From positions 1 to 6,004 of the forward strand of contig JBLNBU010000242.1 of NCBI GenBank assembly GCA_050260215.1: DNA of 6,004 bases. Reading direction: 5' to 3'. Of the stretch, positions 1 through 6,004 are shown in pieces. Under the pieces are notes generated by a model. It worked only from the letters and a program-made list of their open reading frames with translations, made no database searches and was not told where the DNA came from. Positions within the stretch are counted from its first letter, which is position 1. The number at the start of each line of letters is the position of its first letter. The translations under genes were made by a program, and so were the position numbers. This DNA is from JBLNBU01 sp050260215. GTDB lineage: Bacteria > Pseudomonadota > Alphaproteobacteria > Rhodospirillales > Magnetospirillaceae.

Positions 1-1284
1 CATGGCGCCCTTGATGTGGCCGATTCGGAAGCTGATGGCGAGGAACGGGGATGGAGGCGGGTCGAGGAAATCGCCCTCCAGCTGGGCCGGGAGGCCGCCG
101 TCGTCGAGGCCGAAACCATGGGGCCCATTCTGGGGGCGGTTCTCGGCAACGGGGGAGGGCGGACACTCCCCTTCGGCTTGGGGCTCGGCCGTGGGGCTGA
201 CGATCCCGCGGGGCTGTGGGCAATGCTGGTGGCGCTGGTGGGCAATGGCGCGACGCTCGGCGATCTCGGTATGCTCTGCGGCTTCCTCAAGGGAGTGGCC
301 GAACGGGACCAAGCGGCTGTCGGGCCCATGCTCGACGAGGCCCTTGACCACCGCATTCTCGGGCCGGTCTTTCCGGACCTGCAGCGGGCGGTCGGCATCG
401 ACGAAGCCGGCGTGGAGCGGCTGGTCCGTGCCGCGCAGGCTGCGCTGGTCGAGCCCAGGCGCTTCAGCCACCTGCCCCTGGACGGCGTGGCACCCGACAC
501 CGTGCGCCGGCTGTTGCTGGCCATCGCCACTATTTCCGAAGACGGCGTGTGGGCCGCCCTGCATACGCTGGCGCAGGCCGTTTACCAGCTTCCCCGGCCT
601 ATCCATCCCCAACTAGCCTACTGTGGCCAGGATCTGCTGTCGCGCATCGCGCTGAAGCATCCCAGGGGGCAGATGGAGGACTACGACCTGGCGCGCGTCG
701 TCGTGGCCTGTCTTGTCGGTGACGAAGCGCGACCGGCTGCCGTCGTCCTGTGCGCCGAGCTGGTCTCCGCCTGTGACGAGTACAGGATCCATGGCATTGA
801 TTACCCCAGCCTGATCAGGGCGCTGTTGGCGACCCAGCCATCGGCCGCCCTGGACGCCTTCCTGCCATGGGGACGCAACTACCTTCTGCTCGACCACGAA
901 GAGTGCTCCTTGGCCGTGGTGTCGGATGACAAGCTGCTGGACTGGGCCGGCAACGACCCAAAGGGTCGTCTTCCCCTTCTCGCCAAGACAGCGCAGCTCT
1001 TTCGCCCGGACGGATCCCCGGCCCCATTGATGATGGAACTGTTCGAGCGAGCGGCAGATCCCGCCGTGGTGCTCGAAGCCATGCAGGGCAACCTCTCCCT
1101 CATGGGCGGCGCCGTCAATGAACTCGTGGCCGTCTGCGAAAGCCGCGCCATAGGCCTGAGGCCGCTACTGGAACACGGCGACCGGCTGATCCGGGCGTGG
1201 GCCGCCGAAGCCATCGAGGAGTTGAAGAAGCGGGCGGAAGGCTGGCGGGCAAACCTGCATGAAAGGGATGGGGCGTTCGAGTAG
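1..1284 (+). CDS. C-terminal part of a large alpha-helical protein of unknown function (5' truncated)
   Basis: The reading frame is open from the first base of the window to the TAG at 1282-1284, giving 427 visible residues. The only early start is a GTG at 16 with no Shine-Dalgarno before it, and the frame stays open upstream of it, so I treat the gene as entering from the left. The composition is rich in Ala, Leu, Val and Glu, with long stretches that read as amphipathic helices, consistent with a HEAT- or TPR-like helical array. A Gly-rich segment (around nt 110-230) interrupts it. There is no signal peptide, transmembrane stretch, Walker motif or recognisable catalytic motif in the visible part. 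The end is highly charged (EELKKRAEGWRANLHERDGAFE region, nt 1216-1281) and probably helical. Similar charged helical ends occur in long STAND/NACHT-type or other large defence proteins, but that is a recollection-based guess. The GC level and codon use match the next three genes. The next gene starts 55 bp downstream, beyond a hairpin. Confidence is high for coding and low for any function. Confidence 0.8.
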   Translation, partial: HGALDVADSEADGEERGWRRVEEIALQLGREAAVVEAETMGPILGAVLGNGGGRTLPFGLGLGRGADDPAGLWAMLVALVGNGATLGDLGMLCGFLKGVAERDQAAVGPMLDEALDHRILGPVFPDLQRAVGIDEAGVERLVRAAQAALVEPRRFSHLPLDGVAPDTVRRLLLAIATISEDGVWAALHTLAQAVYQLPRPIHPQLAYCGQDLLSRIALKHPRGQMEDYDLARVVVACLVGDEARPAAVVLCAELVSACDEYRIHGIDYPSLIRALLATQPSAALDAFLPWGRNYLLLDHEECSLAVVSDDKLLDWAGNDPKGRLPLLAKTAQLFRPDGSPAPLMMELFERAADPAVVLEAMQGNLSLMGGAVNELVAVCESRAIGLRPLLEHGDRLIRAWAAEAIEELKKRAEGWRANLHERDGAFE

Positions 1285-1294
1285 GGGAACTGGG

Positions 1295-1328
1295 TATCGG
1301 TCACGCAGCGATGGCCCCGTGGCCGATA
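1295..1328 (+). repeat. Inverted repeat / stem-loop in the 55-bp gap between the first two genes
   Basis: The arms 1295-1305 (TATCGGTCACG) and 1318-1328 (CGTGGCCGATA) pair over 11 bp, with a single G-U wobble (1301 with 1322), around a 12-nt loop. No run of T follows, so it is not a classical intrinsic terminator. It starts 11 bp after the stop codon of the upstream gene and ends 11 bp before the TTG start of the aminotransferase. It could be a 3'-end stabilising hairpin, a partial terminator, a regulator-binding palindrome or a structure affecting translation start. Nothing in the sequence decides between these. I see no convincing -35/-10 pair in the gap. Confidence 0.5.
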
Positions 1329-1339
1329 ACTGAGAATTA

Positions 1340-2650
1340 TTGCCCTTGCCCAAAGCGAAAAAGACCGTAGAGCAACTCGCCCTTTTCGGGGGGCAGCCTG
1401 TGCACGAGTGGGAGTGGCCGGCCTGGCCGCGGGCGGGCATGAACGCCCAGCGGGCGCTGCTCGACGTGCTTCATTCACAGAAATGGACCGTGACGGCGCG
1501 CACCAGCACCGCCCGCAGTTACGAGCGACAATTCGCCGAGGCGTTTGCCCAGAGCGTCGGGCGCCGCTTTGGGGTGCCGACCTCCTCCGGTTCCGCGGCG
1601 CTGACCATCGCCCTGCAGGCCCTGGACGTCGGACCGGGAGACGAGGTGATCGTTCCCGGCATGACCTGGGTCGCCTGCGCTGGTGCGGTGGCCCATTTGG
1701 GTGCGGTGCCGGTACTGGTGGACATCGATCCGCGAAACCTGTGCATGGATCCGGCCCGGGCCGAGGCCGCCATCGGCCCTCAGACCAGGGCGTTGCTCGC
1801 CGTGCACATGTACTCGTCGCGGGCCGACATGGGGCGGCTGCTCGACATTTGCCGCAAGCACGGCATCCATCTTGTCGAGGACGGCTCCCAGGCCCATGGC
1901 GCGTCTTTGGATCAGGGGAAGGTCGGCAGTTTCGGCATCGCATCGATATTCAGCTTTCAGCAGACCAAGCTGCTGACCGCCGGCGAGGGGGGAATCGCCG
2001 TTACCGACGACCCCGACATTTACACCCGCCTGCAAAAGCTGCGCGCCGATGGACGGCAGTATCTCGACCGGCCCGACCGAACCGGCTTCTACGATCTGGC
2101 CGACGTTGGTGGCCTGCTGGGGCGCAACCTGTGCCTTTCCGAGTTCCATGCCGCCATCCTGCTGGAGGGATTGCGGCGCCTGCCCCGTGAAAATGCCCAC
2201 CGAGCGTGGATGGCCGCAGAACTGGCGGCCGGTTTGGCCCAGTCAGGCCGCGTGGAACTGGTGGGCGACGCCCTTTCGCCCAAGGACGGCGCCACCTTCT
2301 ACAAGCTCCCGCTGCGCCTGCGGGACGCGGCCCTGCTGGCGATCGGCCCCCGGAAATTGGCCGAGGCCCTGAGCGCCGAACTCCGATTCCCGGTCGAGCC
2401 GCTCGACAGGCCCTTGAACGACCATCCCCTGTATCGGCCGCTGGCCTCGCCCCTGGTGGCGCGGACGCCGGGACTGGGCGCACAAGTGGACCCGGCCCGT
2501 TTCGACCTTCCCGCCGCCGGGGAGGCCTGGAACCAGTGCGTCGGCCTGCCGCATCCCTGTCTATTGGGAGGGCCGCCCGAAATCGGGGCCATCGTGGAGG
2601 CCGTGGACAAGATCCGGCGGCATGCCCACGCGCTGATCGACTCGGAATGA
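1340..2650 (+). CDS. DegT/DnrJ/EryC1-family PLP-dependent aminotransferase
   Basis: This is a 436-residue protein, within or slightly above the family's usual length. It belongs to the sugar/aminocyclitol aminotransferases (fold type I), which move an amino group, usually from Glu or Gln, onto a keto sugar or keto-cyclitol using PLP. The N-terminus carries the LALFGGQPV...W/P signature (residues ~13-30) typical of the AHBA synthase/StsC-like branch. SSGSAAL (82-88) is the PLP-phosphate loop and VEDGSQAHG (179-187) contains the PLP-ring aspartate D181. SFQQTKLLTAGEGG surrounds the Schiff-base lysine K210. All key residues are present, so the enzyme should be active and cytosolic. The start is a TTG at 1340, with another in-frame TTG at 1346; a weak GAG at 1332-1334 lies upstream of both. 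Later starts would cut the conserved N-terminal signature. It overlaps the next gene by ATGA, so it is probably the first gene of the operon. The substrate is unknown. Alternatives such as a nucleotide-sugar aminotransferase for surface glycans are equally possible. Confidence 0.93.
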   Translation: MPLPKAKKTVEQLALFGGQPVHEWEWPAWPRAGMNAQRALLDVLHSQKWTVTARTSTARSYERQFAEAFAQSVGRRFGVPTSSGSAALTIALQALDVGPGDEVIVPGMTWVACAGAVAHLGAVPVLVDIDPRNLCMDPARAEAAIGPQTRALLAVHMYSSRADMGRLLDICRKHGIHLVEDGSQAHGASLDQGKVGSFGIASIFSFQQTKLLTAGEGGIAVTDDPDIYTRLQKLRADGRQYLDRPDRTGFYDLADVGGLLGRNLCLSEFHAAILLEGLRRLPRENAHRAWMAAELAAGLAQSGRVELVGDALSPKDGATFYKLPLRLRDAALLAIGPRKLAEALSAELRFPVEPLDRPLNDHPLYRPLASPLVARTPGLGAQVDPARFDLPAAGEAWNQCVGLPHPCLLGGPPEIGAIVEAVDKIRRHAHALIDSE

Positions 2651-3390
2651 CCATGCCGACCGCCGCGCCCCCCTGCGAGGACACGCCCGCCTGGTTCCAG
2701 GTGGTGGAAATCGAGGTCAGCAGCCACTGCAACCGGCGTTGCGCCTATTGTCCGCAGTCCCAGGACTGGTTCCGCAAACCCCAACACTTTCTCGATCTCC
2801 CAGTCTTCGAAAGCATCATCGATCAGTTGGCCGAACTGGAGTTTTCGGGCCGCCTTTCCTTTCACATGTACAACGAGCCGCTGTTGCACCCGCAGCTGGA
2901 GGACCTGGTGGCGCACGCCCGTGGCAGCCTGCCTGGCGCGTGGCTGGTTCTCTATACCAACGGCGACCTGCTCGACGACCGCCGCCACGCCGCCCTGCTG
3001 CAGGCAGGCATCGACCACTTCCTGGTGACGCGGCACAGCGGCAGGCCCTTTGCCGAGCGGCCGTTCCAACAGGTCCGCCAGGCGGGCGATTTCATGCTGT
3101 CCAATCGGGGCGGGCTGGTGGGCGCCCCGGTGTCGTGGAACCTGCCGTGCTACGGGCCGAGCGAGATGCTGATGATCCACCACGACGGCACGGTCGTGCT
3201 TTGCCACGAGGACGCGGCCGGGCAGCGCCCCATGGGGCGGGTCGATCGCCAAAGCCTGCGGGAGATCTGGCAGTCCGAAGAGTTCGTCCGTTTGCGCGCC
3301 CTTCTCGAGGCCGGCGACCGCCGGGGTGCCGGCCACCAATGCGCGGTCTGTGACAACCGCCTACACCCCTTGCCCGACACGGCCATCTGA
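2647..3390 (+). CDS. Radical SAM protein with C-terminal SPASM/twitch-like iron-sulfur cluster
   Basis: This is a 247-residue protein. The radical SAM motif CNRRCAYC (C28, C32, C35) follows the beta strand VVEIEVSSH and should bind the 4Fe-4S cluster that cleaves S-adenosylmethionine. The segment MYNEPLLHP (around residue 75) is the GEP-like SAM-binding region and LYTNGDLL the next conserved strand. The C-terminal part has C168 (PCYGP), C186 (VLCHED) and the pair C232/C235 (CAVC). These four cysteines suit one auxiliary cluster, as in twitch or short SPASM domains. GRVDRQSLREIWQSEEF is the typical 'G.....L.eIW.s..f' SPASM block. The length and cysteine layout recall the BtrN-type aminocyclitol dehydrogenases, but glycan-cluster radical SAM proteins of unknown substrate look alike. 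The start ATG at 2647 overlaps the aminotransferase stop (ATGA). An ATG at 2653 is better spaced from a weak CGGA at 2643-2646 and would give 245 residues. The open frame upstream of 2647 lies inside the aminotransferase gene and is a shadow. The substrate is unknown; an oxidation paired with the neighbouring aminotransferase is my inference. Confidence 0.9.
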   Translation: MTMPTAAPPCEDTPAWFQVVEIEVSSHCNRRCAYCPQSQDWFRKPQHFLDLPVFESIIDQLAELEFSGRLSFHMYNEPLLHPQLEDLVAHARGSLPGAWLVLYTNGDLLDDRRHAALLQAGIDHFLVTRHSGRPFAERPFQQVRQAGDFMLSNRGGLVGAPVSWNLPCYGPSEMLMIHHDGTVVLCHEDAAGQRPMGRVDRQSLREIWQSEEFVRLRALLEAGDRRGAGHQCAVCDNRLHPLPDTAI

Positions 3391-3397
3391 GAGGAGG
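3391..3397 (+). promoter_or_regulatory. Strong Shine-Dalgarno deciding the GTG start of the acyltransferase
   Basis: GAGGAGG lies directly after the radical SAM stop codon, five bases before the GTG at 3403. It is the best ribosome binding site in the window. It fixes the GTG as the start and implies that this gene is translated well within the shared transcript. Confidence 0.8.
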
Positions 3398-3402
3398 CGG
3401 GG

Positions 3403-4386
3403 GTGAAAGGCGCGACCCAGCACATCGGCTTCGAAGTTCGTCCGCCGGCTGATCTGACCGAGGCATGCGTGAATACCTGGCTGCGGCTGGTCGCCCAGCC
3501 GGGCTTTTCCAGCCCGTTCTTCACGCCCGGCTATATCCGCCTGGTCGCATCGTGCGTCGACGGCGTCCAGGTCGGAATCATGCGCCAGGGGCGCGACGTG
3601 GTCGGCATCTTTCCCTTCGAACTCGAAGCCCCCCGCCGGGCGCGCCCGGTCGGCTCGATCTTCTGCGACTATCAGGGAGTGGTGGCGAGCCCCGACCTCT
3701 CCTGGCTGCCCGAAGCCCTGCTCGACGGGGTCGGACTGGACACGTGGCGCTTCGACCACGTCCTGGCCAGCCAGCCGCAATGGGAACGCTTCCACCGCGT
3801 CCGCGACGTTTCCTGGTCCATCGACCTGTCGCACGGCTTCGAGGCCTACGAGGCATATCTGCGCCGAGCCGGGCGCGGGCTGTTGCAGGACGTGCGCCGC
3901 AAGATGCGGATGATCGAACGCGAGGTCGGGCCGCTGTCCTTTTCCCCGCACGAAAGGAACCACCAGCTCGTCGATACCATGCTGGAGTGGAAATCGGCGC
4001 AATGGGCGCGCAGCGGCTGGGCCGGACGGTTCACCAGTGCCTGGGAACACCGGTTGATGCATCGCCTGCTTGATGCGGATGAACCCACCTTCGGCGGAGT
4101 ATTCACGATTCTGCGCTGCGCGGACCGGCCCATCGCCATGCATCTGGGACTGCGCTCGGACCGGCTCTGGCATTATTGGACCACCGTCTACGACCCCGAA
4201 TTCGCCCGCTATTCGCCCGGCCTGATCATGCTGGCCGAGATGGTGCGCCATGCCGGCCGGTTGGGCCTGCGTGAACTGGATTTGGGCAAGGAAGACTTCG
4301 AATACAAAAGGCGCTTTCACACGCACACAATCCCCCTGGCCGAGGGCGTCGCGGTAAGGGGCGGAGGGGGGGAGATCGGCCGATGA
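3403..4386 (+). CDS. CelD/BcsL-family GNAT acyltransferase (Acetyltransf_6 type)
   Basis: This 327-residue protein has the usual length for the CelD/BcsL group of GNAT acyltransferases, named after cellulose-biosynthesis-linked proteins and common in exopolysaccharide and surface-glycan clusters. The family hallmarks are visible in order: SPFFTPGYIRLV (37-48), DYQGVVA (89-95), a basic helix with RRKMRMIEREVG (165-176), LEWKSAQW (194-201), ARYSPGLIML (268-277) and the final LDLGKEDFEYKRRF (292-305). The two halves look like tandem GNAT folds, as expected for this family. It probably transfers an acyl group from an acyl-CoA or acyl carrier to an amino group, in the cytosol. No signal peptide or membrane segment is seen. 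The gene starts with GTG after a strong Shine-Dalgarno, 12 bp after the radical SAM gene, and its stop overlaps the SIR2 start (ATGA). The Gly-rich tail (GGGGEIGR) is encoded by the purine-rich stretch that also supplies the next gene's ribosome binding site. The natural acyl donor and acceptor are unknown; the product of the two preceding enzymes is a reasonable candidate acceptor. Confidence 0.9.
   Translation: MKGATQHIGFEVRPPADLTEACVNTWLRLVAQPGFSSPFFTPGYIRLVASCVDGVQVGIMRQGRDVVGIFPFELEAPRRARPVGSIFCDYQGVVASPDLSWLPEALLDGVGLDTWRFDHVLASQPQWERFHRVRDVSWSIDLSHGFEAYEAYLRRAGRGLLQDVRRKMRMIEREVGPLSFSPHERNHQLVDTMLEWKSAQWARSGWAGRFTSAWEHRLMHRLLDADEPTFGGVFTILRCADRPIAMHLGLRSDRLWHYWTTVYDPEFARYSPGLIMLAEMVRHAGRLGLRELDLGKEDFEYKRRFHTHTIPLAEGVAVRGGGGEIGR
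4371..4374 (+). promoter_or_regulatory. Shine-Dalgarno for the SIR2 gene, inside the acyltransferase gene
   Basis: GGAG at 4371-4374 lies eight bases before the ATG at 4383, within the last codons of the acyltransferase. A second GGAGG sits at 4363-4367. Together with the ATGA overlap this supports the chosen start and translational coupling of the two genes. Confidence 0.6.
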
Positions 4387-6004
4387 CCCGCAAAATATCA
4401 TTGAACCAGCTTCTTGGCCCCCTGTGCGGTCGCGATTGGCACGGCAGAAGCGTGGTATTCCTGCTGGGGGCGGGGTGTTCGGTGACGTCCGGCGTTCCCG
4501 ACGCCGGCCAGCTGGCACGTAAATGGCTCCACGAACTGAAGAGGGACGGCCATGACGGACTTCGGGACGTAACCGACAGCAGCGCCGCGCAAGATTACTT
4601 TCGTATATGTGATGCGCGCTGGGGTGAGGGAATGGCCGCCCTCAAGACTGAGATCAGTCGGTTTACGCAGTCCCGCCACCCGGCGTCCGGCTATATCACC
4701 TTCGCGAATATTCTCGCCTCTCCACTTCCCTGGCCGAGACCAATCCTCAAAACGGTCATTACCACCAATTTCGATAATTTGATCGAGCAGGCCTTCCTCA
4801 AATACACCAACCATTTCCCCGTTGTCATTCCAGACCCGACGTTGGTGGAATTCATGGAAAAGTCGGAAGACGGCAACTTCCCTGTCACCATTCTCAAGAT
4901 TCATGGCGACAGCAGGTACCACTCCCGAAACTCCAAGGAAAGCACCGATAAAATTTCTGAAGATGTGCTGAATGCGCTTCAGTCGAGAATGAAAAATAGC
5001 ATTCTGATCGCACTTGGCTATGCGGGAAATGAAAAAGGCATAGCTGAGCTTCTTGGGAATTTGGTCAAAACCGGATCCATCGAGGAAATATATTGGGTCA
5101 ACAAGAGTGCGCCGGGACTGCCCATACTTAAGATTTTCGACGACCTTCCCGGGCGCCTAACCATGGTCGATCACACAGATTTTGACGACTTCATGCTTCA
5201 GTGGCAGGAGCGCCTGCACTCGCTCAGTTATCCCTCGTCTTCGCTGGCAGAGATGGTTTCGTTCAGACATCATGACCAGCTCATGTGGAAACTCGGGTTG
5301 TACGGAAGGACGGCTCAACAGCCCATCTCTCTCAACCCGTCGCGGTTCCATGACTACTTCTCCACGTTCGCCAAGATATCGCGGGACATTTATGAAAATA
5401 ACACCCCGGTTACTATGGCGGAAGAGGATCTCAAGAATACTATTCTGAAATACAGGGCGAATGTGAACCTCATGGTTCTCGCCGGATCCGTATACAAATC
5501 AATCATAAAGGACAGGCCCGTATACTGCGACCTTGTTTCTTGCGCCTTGGACTTTTCCCCCGATCACGCCGGGGCGAATGCGGAGAAGGGGATAATTTGC
5601 AGAGAGAGCGGGGATATGTCGGGCGCCATCCGATCTTTCAAGGCAGCCATCAAGAACGATCCAGGAGACTTGAACAGCCGGGTAAATTTGTGTGGATGCC
5701 TGCTGGCTGCAGATGATTGTTCCGCAGCCTATGATGAATATCAGTATTGCTACCACAACGTATATGAACCAAGGCACCGCCTCGAGCTGGCATTCTATGC
5801 ATATGCTAGGGAAGACTTCGACAAGCACGAAGCGCTAACCGAGATACTGAACAACCTGGTGCGCAACGCCTCTCCCGATTTCGATCTTTCCATAAACATC
5901 GCTGGTGCGCCGGCAGAACGGCAACCATTGCTGAGGCAGGTCGCCGAGGTCATGAATGGGAAACGCGATGGGGACGGGGTGCGCGAACTCATTCGCAGGG
6001 AGAT
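4383..6004 (+). CDS. SIR2-domain protein with TPR-like repeats, probable NAD-consuming defence-type effector (3' truncated)
   Basis: The frame runs open from the ATG at 4383 to the right edge, 540 codons without a stop, so the end is missing. The N-terminal ~220 residues form a SIR2-like Rossmann domain. VVFLLGAGCSVTSGVPDAGQL (24-44) is the NAD-binding GAG motif; TVITTNFDNLIEQ (124-136) carries the catalytic-type N129 and D131; KIHGD (172-176) carries the catalytic-type H174; and ALGYAGNEKGI (210-220) matches the distal 'GYS..D' motif. The zinc-binding four-cysteine insert of deacetylase sirtuins is absent: no Cys lies between H174 and G212. This points to the SIR2_2-type NAD hydrolases known from anti-phage systems (ThsA, DSR, SIR2-Argonaute, SIR2-STAND). 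After a linker, a TPR-like unit is seen at about 396-427 (AGANAEKGI...GDMSGAIRSFKAAIKNDP), followed by a second, weaker one to ~460 and further helical sequence. This part could sense a trigger or mediate oligomerisation. The start overlaps the acyltransferase stop by ATGA, suggesting co-transcription. GC content falls well below the neighbours after the first ~60 codons. NADase activity and a defence role are inferred from the family. Confidence 0.88.
   Translation, partial: MTRKISLNQLLGPLCGRDWHGRSVVFLLGAGCSVTSGVPDAGQLARKWLHELKRDGHDGLRDVTDSSAAQDYFRICDARWGEGMAALKTEISRFTQSRHPASGYITFANILASPLPWPRPILKTVITTNFDNLIEQAFLKYTNHFPVVIPDPTLVEFMEKSEDGNFPVTILKIHGDSRYHSRNSKESTDKISEDVLNALQSRMKNSILIALGYAGNEKGIAELLGNLVKTGSIEEIYWVNKSAPGLPILKIFDDLPGRLTMVDHTDFDDFMLQWQERLHSLSYPSSSLAEMVSFRHHDQLMWKLGLYGRTAQQPISLNPSRFHDYFSTFAKISRDIYENNTPVTMAEEDLKNTILKYRANVNLMVLAGSVYKSIIKDRPVYCDLVSCALDFSPDHAGANAEKGIICRESGDMSGAIRSFKAAIKNDPGDLNSRVNLCGCLLAADDCSAAYDEYQYCYHNVYEPRHRLELAFYAYAREDFDKHEALTEILNNLVRNASPDFDLSINIAGAPAERQPLLRQVAEVMNGKRDGDGVRELIRRE

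Noticed and set aside
2..616. A + strand frame starting with ATG at position 2
   Set aside because: Its translation is rich in Trp, Arg, Ser and Pro as in out-of-frame GC-rich DNA, whereas the frame open from base 1 gives a balanced helical protein of 427 residues.
1295..1328. Intrinsic terminator at the end of the first gene
   Set aside because: The stem is convincing but no T-tract follows it, so I list it only as an inverted repeat.
2206..2646. Upstream extension of the radical SAM reading frame, giving a 394-residue protein
   Set aside because: The extra part lies wholly inside the aminotransferase gene in another frame and has the Arg/Pro/Gly-rich composition of a shadow frame. The radical SAM domain begins after the ATG at 2647.
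2299..3339. A long minus-strand open frame (346 codons) across the aminotransferase and radical SAM genes
   Set aside because: Long antisense frames are common in GC-rich coding DNA. It crosses two clearly conserved genes and its translation matches no family I know.
3361..4518. A 385-codon minus-strand open frame opposite the acyltransferase gene
   Set aside because: The acyltransferase on the + strand has full family motifs over the same bases, while the antisense translation shows no domain structure.
4398..4922. A 174-codon open frame on the minus strand opposite the SIR2 gene
   Set aside because: It covers the conserved SIR2 motifs coded on the other strand, has no recognisable domain and no sign of its own ribosome binding site; it is a shadow.
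1..6004. CRISPR array, tRNA/rRNA gene, insertion sequence or attachment site
   Set aside because: I saw no regularly spaced direct repeats, no tRNA-like cloverleaf and no transposase or integrase motif; nearly all of the window is accounted for by the five genes.

Overview
The window reads as an accessory or genomic-island segment of a GC-rich proteobacterium. An alphaproteobacterium of the Rhodospirillales/Magnetospirillum kind would fit the codon use and protein style, but this is an impression and not a demonstrated assignment. All five genes lie on the + strand and are tightly packed. The only gap between genes longer than 12 bp is 55 bp.

Layout: (1) positions 1-1284 hold the C-terminal part of a larger, mostly alpha-helical protein whose start lies outside the window. 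I do not recognise it with certainty. (2) A 55-bp gap contains a good 11-bp stem-loop. (3) Positions 1340-4386 hold three biosynthetic genes: a DegT/DnrJ/EryC1-type PLP aminotransferase, a short radical SAM protein with a C-terminal four-cysteine (SPASM/twitch-like) cluster, and a CelD/BcsL-family GNAT acyltransferase. (4) From 4383 to the right edge runs a SIR2-domain protein with TPR-like repeats, open to the end of the window.

The aminotransferase and radical SAM genes overlap by ATGA. The acyltransferase follows after 12 bp with a strong Shine-Dalgarno, and the SIR2 gene again overlaps it by ATGA. The four genes therefore look like one translationally coupled operon. Oxidation by the radical SAM enzyme, transamination by the aminotransferase and N-acylation by the GNAT protein would make a plausible short route to an acylated amino sugar or aminocyclitol. 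The SIR2 protein lacks the zinc module of deacetylase sirtuins and looks like an NAD-consuming type, as found in anti-phage systems. Its base composition drops well below that of its neighbours after the first ~60 codons, which suggests a separate origin.

The most interesting point is the coupling of a small-molecule or glycan-modifying trio to a defence-like SIR2-TPR protein. Whether they work together, or the SIR2 gene is simply a passenger in a surface-polysaccharide or defence island, cannot be decided from this window.
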